Shown here: in pieces, positions 1-11,600 of the stretch | How positions within the stretch are numbered: position 1 is the stretch's first letter | Layout of the letters: each line of letters starts with the position of its first letter | Assembly (NCBI RefSeq): GCF_032062135.1 | Contig: NC_092858.1 | Span: 129,439,327-129,503,326, forward strand | Direction of reading: 5' to 3' | DNA from: Pyxicephalus adspersus | Taxonomy: Eukaryota > Chordata > Amphibia > Anura > Pyxicephalidae | DNA length: 64,000 nt | Translations under genes and position numbers: made by a program | The notes under the pieces: model-generated | What the model was told of the DNA's origin: nothing | The model's input: the letters and a program-made list of their open reading frames with translations, nothing else | The model's database searches: none

Positions 1-1106
1 GCACACAGATGAGCCCAGTGTATAGCTGCCAGCAGTTCCTCAAGCATTAACTCAAGTTGTTAGCCAGCTCATACTTCTTCCCTTGAATGTTAAGTCAGGA
101 TTCCTGAGAGCCAGGCCACATCAGTGTGATTATAACAGCAAGCTCAAGTAGGCACTTTGTGCACTGCCTGTTTAGGTGATATTCAGGGGGGTTCATGTGA
201 TCTAGCTGACAGCACATATACATTTTATAGTGTTTTTAATGCTCAATAAAATCTCTTAAAACTAAAATATTTTCAGCAAAGAACTTTATAGAAATTACTA
301 TTGTGGTGTTATTTTTTTTTTCATTTTAGATGTAGCAGTGTCATTAGTATGTGTTACTTGTGTGGTAACAATTCCTAAACTAGGTAATTACAGAGCTGTT
401 AGAAGATCATACTGTTCTGCTTTATGTGCCACGTCATGAGTCTTGTGTTTCTTCTTTTGTTGGTTATTTCTTTTAGTTATCCTCCTTTTTTTGATTTTGG
501 TTTTTTATTGTTTTTTTATTATACTCTTTATAGCTAGTGTTCTAAATGATATGTAGCATGATGGTGCTCTATATTATCAATGATGGTGAACTGATAACTG
601 GTTAGCTTCTCACTACTGATCACTTAAAGTATATCTTTAGCCAAAACTCTAGCCCATGTATTTGTTGCTCCTCACCTCCTGTCTGTTAACACTGTGACAA
701 TATTGGGTCTATTTATAAAGCATTTGAGATTCAATTTCTTTCATTGAAACATGCACCTGGAATAGTCTCCAGCAGGAACATTTTAGAGAATGTCAGATTT
801 ACTGCTTTATAAATAGATTCCTAAATGAAAACCACTCCGCAAAGCTTGTCAGGCTTTTATTCAGTTCCTTTTTTAAAAAAAAAAAAATGTAAGTTTTTAC
901 CACTTGAGAAGCTGAAAAGGCATCAACTTGGGTGGTTGACCAGCTTGGCCTGATTGAATTCATAGGGGATCTCTAGATATCATAGCAATACCTCAAATTA
1001 AAAAAAGTATTGAAAAGGTTGCTTTTTTCTAACTTTCCACCACTAAAGAAGACTAAAGTGATAATTAGTCTTAAAATATGGCAGGCATTTTAACCAATCC
1101 ATGTTT
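1..1106. other. upstream intergenic DNA
   Basis: No coding exon is seen on either strand. An AATAAA at 244-249 on the + strand could belong to an upstream gene; in human the gene upstream of SRPX is RPGR, in the same direction. A short palindromic repeat sits at 705-820. The rest is AT-rich with homopolymer tracts. Confidence 0.5.
705..820. repeat. palindromic MITE-like repeat with GTCTATTTATAAA ends
   Basis: Begins GGGTCTATTTATAAAGCA and ends with the near-inverse CTGCTTTATAAATAGATTC. Related copies occur at 49197-49341 and, in part, at 48548-48606 and 23894-24040. It looks like a non-autonomous DNA element; the superfamily is unknown. Confidence 0.6.
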
Positions 1107-1597
1107 CGGTGGTTCCCAACCTGTGTGTGATGGCATCCAACCTCCTCCTATAACTAAAACGTCTCGATGGCTCCAGTGGTGGTGTACAGTTCTGAATGGT
1201 GCTGTCTGTCTATGGCCGCTGGCAGGTCTGCCTCTCTGCCATGCCCATCCTTCCCCACTGACTATTTATCACTAAGGATGCAAAAAACATTCTCACTAAT
1301 TGGAGATGGGTTGGAGGAAGAATGGCACACATGAGGAAGGCACACATGAGAGGGAGCAGCAGTTGGATAAAACCAGGTGTCAGCGTGTCAATCAAAGGGC
1401 AAGTAAGTTTTGGGGTCTTTTCCTGAGGACTTTGCTTGGGGGGTCTGCCACATGGGAGCTGTCACTGATGGGTATAACAAGGTATGCCTTACCTAATAAT
1501 GTGGAAATATTATGGGTTTATTTTGAAACGTTACTAAATGGCCATAATGTGCTGATATTTTATTGTAGTGTGTAATGACTTAGGTTGAAAACCACTG
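1107..1597. mobile_element. hAT-like non-autonomous element
   Basis: The left end CGGTGGTTCCCAACCT and the right end AGGTTGAAAACCACTG are imperfect inverted repeats of the CAGTGGTTCTCAACCT type known from Charlie/MER5-like hAT elements. No matching 8-bp target duplication survives. The interior has no transposase; open frames inside it are chance ones. Confidence 0.6.
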
Positions 1598-2528
1598 CCT
1601 TACTCTGTTTAAAATTTAAACTAATATAGATTTTAGATGTACAGTATCTTAGGGGTTTATTTATAAATGTTTTCATCCACTATTCACATAACGTATACTT
1701 GAATCACACATTTTTCCAATAATATCTTTTAAAAAATATTTGTTGGAACCATTGATAAATAAACCTCATAGTGTACTCTTCTAAGATGGCACACCAGGAC
1801 TTGTAGTATTTAAACTCTAACCTTCTGCATGTTGTGTGTATAGAGTAAAACAGAAATGTGTTGTGTTTAGTTACATGTGTTTTTCTTTTTCTAGAACTGC
1901 AATAACGTTTATTTTGTAAACTGTAGGTATATGGTTTTTGTAAGACCTGAACATTTCACATCAAAGGTGTAAATAAAATGAATGAAAAAAAAATTCTAAT
2001 TGCAAAAATAAAAAATCAAGCAACATAGAAATTGGGAATATAGAAAGCATTTAGTTTTTTTTGTCTGGCATGTTTCCAACCTAAACATCCTTGAAAAACT
2101 ATGTTAGTCCAGAAGCCTGGAGGAAGTAACCCATGTCAATGCAACCATTAATAAAATCAGACCTTAGCAAACAGACCAAATGGGTTACAAAAGTTTATGT
2201 TTCAAATCCAGGTTCATCTACAGTTAATTCAAAGCAGAAATGGTGCCTTTTATTTTAAATGTCTGCTTCTCTACAAAGAAAAAAAGTGAAATTACGAAAC
2301 AACTTCTGCAAAGCAATCATATAGTAGAGTTCTGTAGGGAATCTGCTGTGTCCAATGAGGAATTGCAGCTCTTCTCCCCCTCCTTTTTCCTGGCAAAGAT
2401 TCAGTTCTTCAAGGGGAAAAAAACTTGCGGTATCTTGCTTCTAGCCTGAAGCTTTAAGAGTAGAATTCTTTCCTCCTTCTCTATGCTTCCTCTGCCACTT
2501 AATCTGCTTCTCAAGAAGGAGTTGTTTT
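1598..2528. other. SRPX 5' flank
   Basis: Likely holds the SRPX promoter and 5' UTR, but no TATA box at a convincing distance and no CpG-rich stretch is visible. AATAAA at about 1971-1976 on the + strand, followed by an A-rich run, could be the end of an upstream transcript or an old retrocopy. No coding exon is seen. Confidence 0.4.
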
Positions 2529-2601
2529 ATGGTCATGGGGGCTTTACGTTTCATACTGTGGCTGTTAACCTTGAATATTTACCTGGCCTGTGCCTATGAA
2601 G
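2529..2601 (+). CDS. SRPX: SRPX exon 1: signal peptide
   Basis: Encodes a short N-region, a hydrophobic core ([13 protein letters not shown]) and a likely cleavage site after ACA near residue 22, followed by YEG. The donor is GAAG|GTAGGG, leaving phase 1, which fits exon 2. Two start codons are in frame: 2529 has T at -3, while 2535 has G at -3 and G at +4 and gives an MGA start that resembles the human MGS start. Translation may therefore begin at 2535 (455 aa). Both predict the same mature protein. The assignment rests on the signal peptide, the phase and the agreement with the family, because the mature protein is coded from exon 2 onward. Confidence 0.8.
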
Positions 2602-5600
2602 GTAGGGTTACCTGCATATACTATTTATTCAATCAGATTCATTGTGTTGGGGGTTTACAAAGAAGTTTCAGAGTGAAAAGTTACTGTAACTGCTCAGGGC
2701 ACTTCACTTCTTGAACTGGTTTTGTTGGTGAATTTCTAGACTTCTGTTACTATACAGCATTTGACTTTGTTATAATCTGCTCAGAGACCTTTGGTACAGT
2801 TTGTATTGTGATGTGTGATTGCTCCAAGTTTTGCTGATGTGGTAGGCTAAATCCTTGAGCACACTGCTTTCTCATCTAGTCTAACAGTTTACTTTGGGAA
2901 GTAGGTTTTCTTTGTATTCTGTCTGTTTGCCTTGTGCGAGAATGTCATGGTGAGACATGTTTAAAGTTGTGCATAGTTTACAGTCATTTGTGGCTATCTG
3001 GTATTGTAAAGCTGTGATAGAACTATAGGTCTCAGCTTGTCCTGTCAAACATACTGGAACATGCACTTCCATAATATTAAAGAGATGGAGGTTTATATTT
3101 GTATGATTGAGTACAAATAATATAATTGAATATACAATAAATATCTTAGTAATGCAATATTCATCTGCATGGGTTTTTGCTTCTCCTTGACTTGTTGTAC
3201 CTTCAAACTGCATTATTAAACAGAGGACTAAGAAGGGGTGCAAAGTGCAGCAATTCTAATCAGCGATAATATATTTATATTTTTATATATTTATATATTT
3301 TATGTCTTTTATGTATTTTATATCTTTTATGTATTTACCAGACATTGATTACTATAGGTTACTTTATTGTGTGCATCCTTATTGAGCTTTGAACTATCTT
3401 AAATGGGGCGCTAATATTTCCAAATCTGTAAATGTCAGATCCTCCATATCCATGGCCATGTCTTAATACAAATGATCCATCTGTTTTAGACACAGCTGTT
3501 AAATTATGATCACTTTTACATTGAGTAGAATCTGCCTTTTACCATGTTATTACATCATACCTCCCAACCTTAATACCTAATATTTAAAACATTTGGACAC
3601 AATAACCCCTTGGTATGACAACCCAAACTATACCTAAAGCATTAATGCTAAAGCTGGGACTTTTAGAAGGTCTGCCTGTCTGTTTGTGTTCATGCATACA
3701 AACATACAAATACCATATGTGTATATACAGTAAACTGAAGACATGTTTTATGGATGCTTACCAGAAAGATTTGCCTTAGATATACATTGTACGTCACTGT
3801 TTGAATTCATGGATGTAAACGTGTTTGTACTAAGAAAAATCCTACAATCTATGATTTGCCAGTATAAGAGCGTAAATGTCAGCAACCAAATTATTAATTT
3901 GTAAGAGTGTGATACTAAAGTTTGTATCTCAGACCTATGTTCATTTAACACTTAACCTTTACTTGATATTTGTATCTGTTCAAAGGTATGTCAGCGCTGT
4001 GATTCACTACTAGACTTTGCTGACAGCCAATACATTGTGACGGTGTGATTAATTTCCGTTTACAGATGTACATTAGACAAGTGCTGAGTAGGTAAGCGGT
4101 ATTCCTATCAAGCTGTTCTGGAATGTTAATATATTTAAGGTACAATCCAGCATTATTCAATGCAGTTTTGCCAACATTTACTTAGTAGTATGCATTCCAA
4201 AGCTTCATTTTCTAGTATGACTGATGACATTTAGGGGAACCTATCATGATCAAAATATAGCTGATGTTATTGCTTCTGTTTGTGAGGTAAAAGGTCCAGA
4301 TTGTGGCCTATGGCATCATAGTAAGCAGGAGTGACACATTAAAATGCGCCCATTAACTGCTGCAGGCAGGAATCCCGGTTACGGATATCACAGAATTGAG
4401 CATTTAAAGTTGAACTAAACCCCAGATTACTCACCTATTCCATTGCAAGGCCCTGCCATCTTTGTTTATCTTAGTTGGCTGTACAACCGTGTTGGGATGA
4501 TGCCTGTGCCGAAGTTCATGCATTCCCAGCATTCACAAAGGAATCCAGGATTGCTGATGTCCCTTTCTTCTTTAACGATCTTGCTGAATCACAAATGTTA
4601 AAAGTGACTTTAGTTCCACTTGGAAGTTATATACAAACCATGACTGTACCTATAAAAGATTAGCTTCACCATCACCTCGACATGAACCTGTCTATTGGTC
4701 CTTCATTGATATAATCCTTAGGCCTTGTTGACAGGTGGAGAGGATTGTTTGGGTGCACGGAAAAGATCTACTTTTACAAAATAAAGGTTTTTATATAACT
4801 TCAGCTGTGGGTCTAATGATCATTTTGTGGAAATACTTCCCTACACTGCTTACCTAATGCAATGTTTGTGGAAGGTTAAACTGAAACCGTGAAAGCATAA
4901 TGTATTCATCTTACAGGCCTCTGGCATTCTCGCGAAAATTTCCTCGAACTTCCAATGGTTCCGCTAAATTTCAGCGAACCGTTTTTGCGAAACCTTTGGA
5001 AGATCGAGAAAATTCTAACAGGGGGATTGACAGGATTTCCTGGGAATCCTCGTGTTTTCGATCTCCGGGGCACTAAAGGTTAATTGGAGAACAGTGTGAG
5101 ATCCCGGGGGCACTAGAGGTAATTAACCTCTAGAGCCCGGGGATCGCAGAGGATTTCCAGGGCTGCATGATGCATCCCTGGAAACCCTCTGGCTCGGCGA
5201 GAGCTCGACCTCTCAGGGAATAAAAAGGCTGTTCTCACTTATATTTTTGGTAAGCGAGAAAGGCCCGATTCGCCACGAAATCGAACTTAATATTTTTGCT
5301 CGCTCATCCCTAGTGGACCCACACTACTGATTTTGTAATGGTATCACACTCTTAAACATTTTTGCTCTCAAATGTTGTAACCTGTGCTCCAGCTCCGGTT
5401 TGAAGGAAAACAGTGCCTGTAAGTAGACATCACAAGATACATGATGCCTTGATTACACGAGTCTGTGCCCCTTGGTGTTACTTTAATATTGGGGCTTGAC
5501 TTTCTCTAAATTTATAGCCAAGTCCTACCTACCACAATTTAAGTATATATAGTTTTTTTGGGGTTTTTTTTTTTTTGATATAGGGAATAGTTAAAAAAGT

Positions 5601-8600
5601 GAAAATTGTTGTCCGTGTTTCTGCCACCTGTGCCTCATTGGGAGGTTTTCCTTCACTTCCTGTCCAGTGTGAGAGGATATATTTCCAATATGAGGGAAAT
5701 TCATGACAAGTGTCTCTAATGGATGATTTCCCCACTATTCCAGTTCTGTTGGCAACTCAAAATCTTGGATTTGCCCTCAATTTCGTAACCAGTGTCATTG
5801 GTAATCAGAACAAAAAGAGAGAGTGAATCTCCTATATGGGGCACAGATGGCAATACAACTCTAACAGTGATTCTCACCCCTCAGTATCCCATCCACACTC
5901 TTAAGGTACAGGGGAAGAGCGAATAGCTATTAGGTTGGAGAAAAAGTAGCCCTATATTTATTTATGAAGTGTGCACACAAACTCTATGCAGATAGTGTCC
6001 TGGCTAAGTGCAATCCATTATGCTGTCCTAGTAACAAAATGTTATCACGGAGGAGCTGTAGGCTCTTCTAACAAAGGTAACAGTGGGTACTCATTCTGGG
6101 AAAGGGTAAGGAGTACTATTTTAGCCCTCAACTCATTCCCCATAGTGAAGGAGCAGACTTTTAGGGGCCCACCGTATTTAAAGGAGTTTCCAGATTTCAA
6201 TTACCTCTCTGCTTGTAAACCCCCACACAACAAAGGATCATGTTTTAGGGATGATACAATCTCCCCTAATGATTGCCACTGTAGAGGGAAACTAGGGGTT
6301 TGTTTTTTTTTCACAAAAGGGAAGGGAACATACTTTTTGCTCTCTTTCTTCTTTAGCAAACCAGATTTCAGGGGACCTTTCATGAATAGGAAGAGGCATA
6401 CACATGCTCACTGCCTTATTTCCTCGCCATGAAAGTCCCAAGCAAGTCTAATAAAAGCTCTGCTTTTATTATTAGTTAGAAACCTGCTCTATTTATTGTT
6501 TTTATTTTTATTTATTTTTTGTAAGGTATTGAAAACACCTGAAGATGATGGCAAAAACTACCTGCAAAAAAAAGCAGTGTAAAATAAAGCCTATAGAGGT
6601 GGCAAGGGTGGCAGACCTGCCCTGGATGCCTAAAAAAACTGCAGAAACGCTGCAGTCTCCTACCACTGGCAAATAAAAGATTAAATATGACCCTATTCTA
6701 ACCCATTCGGTCCAATGTTTCCCTTGTTTTGCAAGTAGGTTTAAGTGGCAAAACATCTCAGAACTGCTAGTCTGAACATAGCCTAAGGTTTACAAATTAC
6801 TGTTTACCAATGTGGTTTGTGTGCTTTATATGTCACAGAGCTTTGCTCAATCAAAGCCCTAGTTTCCTCTGTCATGCCAACAAATTTCATGGAACCACAA
6901 CACTGGATAAAATCTTTTGTAAAGATTTTATTGTCTCCAGGGCCATTAATGGACATAAGGAGGATTCTGATTACTTCTATTGTTGGGTAAGGGGGTTGAT
7001 AGAGGATAATATTATATGTGTTTGCATAAGGTAACTTTACCAACTTTGTACAAAATATAATAGTTTTTATGGTGTTATAAAGAAAAAGTATGACATAAAT
7101 TACCAATATTTTCTGTAAAATATTTTTTTTTTCTGCAGAATTATCCATGGGTCATTTTCAGATGCAGCAAATGTACTCATGGTGTTATCACTACAGCCCA
7201 TTTTGTATAAACAGTACAGTGAGTGCTGCAATTGGTTTCAGAGAATGGTTTCAATTTTATTTTGGAGCATGTAACATATTAACTTTACTATTGTTTTTTA
7301 GTCTAAACTATAATTTGGCAGTCAATTCTACCTTAGAAAACTTTTTTTGGAATGGTTATTATTTAGTAAAGAGTTTCCAGAATGTGTTATGGAACACAGA
7401 AATTGTAGCAGGAAAAAGGAGTATTGTTAAACTTAGTTGTTTGTATCGGGGAAAGTCATAAAGGTTGTCCACTTGTTTGCAGAGTATAGGTTCATCCTTC
7501 TTTGAAATTAAATAGGTCTTTAAATCTGACCTGATTGGTTTATGTGCTAGTCACAGCCCTGCATAGGTTCTGTGGCCACCCTCACGTTTTGATTTTTAGC
7601 TTTATATTACAGTTGACAGTCGAGAATCTGGCCACTGATAATCCGGGTCCTTCAGTTTTTTACATGAATTTCGGATCGCATTTTCAACATAGGGACTGTA
7701 TTACACTGTTTGGCCATTGATGTTTTGTAGGTGCTGCTAGAGGGCTGGCCTGTGTATGGAGGTATAACTTTCGAAAATCCGGCTTTCCTCAGGTCTGGTG
7801 GTTGCCGGATTTTTAAATGTCAACTGTAAAAAAATGTAATGGGTAATGGTGAACTTACTAAAGTGGGTGAATATATACATGTCTTCTAGGTGGGTGGTAG
7901 GAGAATTATCCAAGATATCACAAATTTGGAGCCAACTGCTGAATATAGCCAAAACAAACAGCTGCTGAAGTACTATAAACTAGAAGGCCTCCGGCCAAAA
8001 CTTACAAGAATAAGTTGGCCATGAAAAGATAACAAATACTTTTACTGGAACATTTGCATTTAATCCATGGATTTTCCCAGTAGTACATTTATCTTTGTAT
8101 GTCATTAGGCTTATAGGTAGCATTCAGCCTCGATAGTGAAAGGAGAAGCAGCACAATGATCAGCTCATCTCTTCATCATTCTGCTTTGCACATGAACAGA
8201 TTGGTTCTGTGTATAGTTTCATCCCCATTCCAGCCTAGTTTTACATGGTAAATTGGTAAATTTATCAGGTAAAATACATTTAATGATGTAAATATGAATA
8301 TAGCTCTGCATTATTGTGTGTCTTCTATATTTGTCTAGACTAGTACAGCTACTAAATCCCAGTATCATACTTGGGCAGACCGACCCTTTGAAATGGAACT
8401 AAAGTTTTACTAAAAAAATTTCAGAACGAGACAGGCAATGTTCGTTCTGCAATAAGCATTCTTACCGGTTACTTGCTGGAGCGGTCAAATTTGCTGAGCT
8501 AGGCATGTGTGAGACCCTTCAGTCTTTACTGCCACAGTAAGTAAGTAAAGTAAGTAAAATGGAAGGGGAAGGATTTTTTTTAAAAGAACGCAAATAAATG

Positions 8601-11600
8601 CATAAAAAATGTTTTTCGTTATTATGTAAAAGGGAAAACATCTCTTTTACATTTTTTTAACAGTCTGATGATAGGCATGCTTTAAAAGAAAGAGGATCAT
8701 GTTAATATTTAAACAATAAAGCTCTAATTATATTTATATTAAATGGGACAAACTTAAAACTGAATGTCATTTAAAAGCCTCTTTTGGGTGCTTGGTTGCT
8801 ACCTACGTTTTATTTTATTTATGACAAATCAAAAGGCTACCTAATGTCACTATATCTGTCTGTCATTTGCAACCCCTATTTAATGTACAGCGCTGTGTAG
8901 TATGTTAGCGCTATAGAAATACTCTTTAATAATATTAATTTAATAATAATGCCTTGGAAAGACTGTTAACTATTCTCTAAAAACTTTCTGCACATTCTTT
9001 ATTTGCAGGTAACATGAGTATATTTTAGATACATACTCACATAATGTACGTCAGTGGTTCCGCTTCAGTGCACTTTTGGTGTGCATTCATATTTATGTGT
9101 AGGCAAAGGAGTAGAATAATAATAATAATAAAGGTGTATAATTGCAAATAGAATAGGTTTTTTAACCTGAATTTTGCTGAATCAGAACTTTGCCTGGACC
9201 AACTGAAAATTATTACTGCTATCTCACCTACAACCATTTTAAACCTCCGGCTGCTTTATTCCTTTTCTGACATCTTTAAATGTATTTAGGCAAGGCGCTA
9301 AAAATGTCATATACAAAGGAAGTAGTAAAATGGACACCACGGGCCAGACTGTCAGCTCACGGGCCAAGTTTATTTAAGGCCATGTTTCCTTTTAAGGCTC
9401 TGGAATCCATGGCACTGAATTTTTATAGGTTATGGAATTTAGTATGACATCCCTAGTGGAGAGGGATTGCATAGTTCCATTTCCAACATAGTGTTTCCCA
9501 GGACAGAAAATCTTGATAAACAACTCTAATTTTGGGATATACTTTTTAAGTTAGTTACAGTATTTTTATAGGCTGTTAAAGAGAAGCAACTGATAGTTTC
9601 TTCCATATCAGCCAAAATGTAAGTGCTGAGACAGAATTCAAGCCACAAGTCTGTATGCTCAAGGCCAACATTACAACCACTGTACCACATTTAATTTGGA
9701 CCTGTACCTTGTTTTCAACACTGAATAATAAATTCCATTACTTCCAAGTGAGGATATTTTTGCTTAAATCACACATGAATTGCATATATGAGATATACTC
9801 ACCTACGTTACAGTTAAGTTTTCAAGCTTGTTTCTGTTGGATTCTTTCATCACTACCATAATTCTTGTCTGCTTTAAGACGTAACATAATGTTTACACTT
9901 TACTGTCACTGAAACGATCATTCATGAGCATTTTGAGTGACAGTTTGGGAATGATGTCTGTACAGACTGGCTGCTGAGCTCACTGCAAGCCTGTGTTATT
10001 TTTCACTCACCCGACTTGAAAGTACAACTAACTCCTATTTTTGCACACGTGAACTCCTTTTCTACTTCACAAAGCCTACTGCTGTGTAAGGAATGAAGTG
10101 CAGGAGCTTCCACTGACAGTTTCCACTGTGCAAATTTTACTATACATTTCAATAGAATCAGTTGGCTTGGGTTTTTCATTAATCTTGTTTAGAACTGGAT
10201 ATTCCATTTTTTTTATAACTTCTCTATGGATCTTTAATTGCCAAGCAGAGTGTAAAGTTTGGGCACTCTGCAAGTCGGCCCTCTCCTTGCCGTTCCCACT
10301 CTGGCCAGTGTAATTGTGAGATACAGTTTGACAATCAGGTTCCATATTGCAGAAGTTTTGATAACTATAAACGGAACTGGAAGCCTAATCCAAACACCAC
10401 CACAGAAAGTAACCTAACAATGAAGCATAAATACTTCAAAATTTACAAATACAAGTTTCAGATAAATGACACTTATGAATACAACCTTGAGTATTAAAAC
10501 TGTGTATTTAAAACAAGTGGGCAACATACAAATATATCTATCCATAAATACAATGTAATGAACCTCCTGGCATACCCTAAACGATAAATCTTAAAATTGT
10601 ACAGAGGATAATAATTTATAAATAAATAATAAATATTAATTAATAATAATAATTTGAATCTGAAGTTGACTTGTACAGTGGGGTGAAAGCAAAAGTTACA
10701 CCTACATTTCTCACTTTTGTTAATCTGCTTTATCTAAAGAATAGGAGATGATATTAAACTAGAAGACAAACTGACAAAACTTCTTTTTTAGGTATCTGAT
10801 ACGAATCTATATCAGTGTCCTAAAAACAATGGTCTACACAATGTCCCATTAACATTTCATGCAGTTATTGTATCCAGAAAAGAACAATTTACAACTGACA
10901 TAATATGATATTGGGGTATTTGCTATGGCCAGTCTATAAATTTTTGTAAGTAGGTAGAACTTCTGGAACATTGCAGGATTGTTTGCAGAAGTGTCTTTGT
11001 AAGCTCAATCACCAACCAGGGCCATCGTTCAAAAAAGTTGTAGAAATGTTTGAAAAAGCCTTACGATAACACAGCTACATTTCTATTTTACCTTCTATAG
11101 GCATCAATGTTACCTGCACCTGGAAAAATTCTCTAACTTGTCACTTGAACACTAGAATGTAAGATAGGGGATCCTTATTAGATACAAATGTATAGTTCTT
11201 CCACTAACTGTTTTCTTACATTTCACATAAACAATATTATAAACTGTTCATGAGTAAGAACTTCTGTCTTCTATTATTGCAGCTATTTGTGTAAATATTC
11301 TGGCCTTCACCTTTTGATTTGTTTTTAAAGAAAAAAATTGCAGCTTTAGGCCAATAAACAAAATATGTTAAATTTTCTCTAAATTAGCCTTTTATACAAA
11401 CTTTTATCTGCCTATTAGATAATGATTAGCTACCAAACTTGTCTCCATGGCTTCCTTCACCTAACTGAGAATCTTACAATTATAATCTGTTGCAAACAGC
11501 TCAGCATAGCAGTAGTAGTATGCCAAAAAGCTTTATTTATTTTGGCTGGAAAGAAAACCTCTGGCTGTAGCTTTTGGCTGGAGGTTATGTGTACTTAATA

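Noticed and set aside
2881..3243. 120-codon open frame on the - strand in SRPX intron 1
   Set aside because: No domain, no splice-supported neighbours and ordinary intron composition.
5971..6432. 153-codon open frame on the + strand, the longest in the window
   Set aside because: It lies in intron 1, overlaps a reversed SINE fragment, has phenylalanine runs from T tracts and no recognisable domain. Best explained as chance.
6804..7461. Pair of facing open frames (- and +) in intron 1
   Set aside because: Both are AT-rich chance frames with no family resemblance or splice context.
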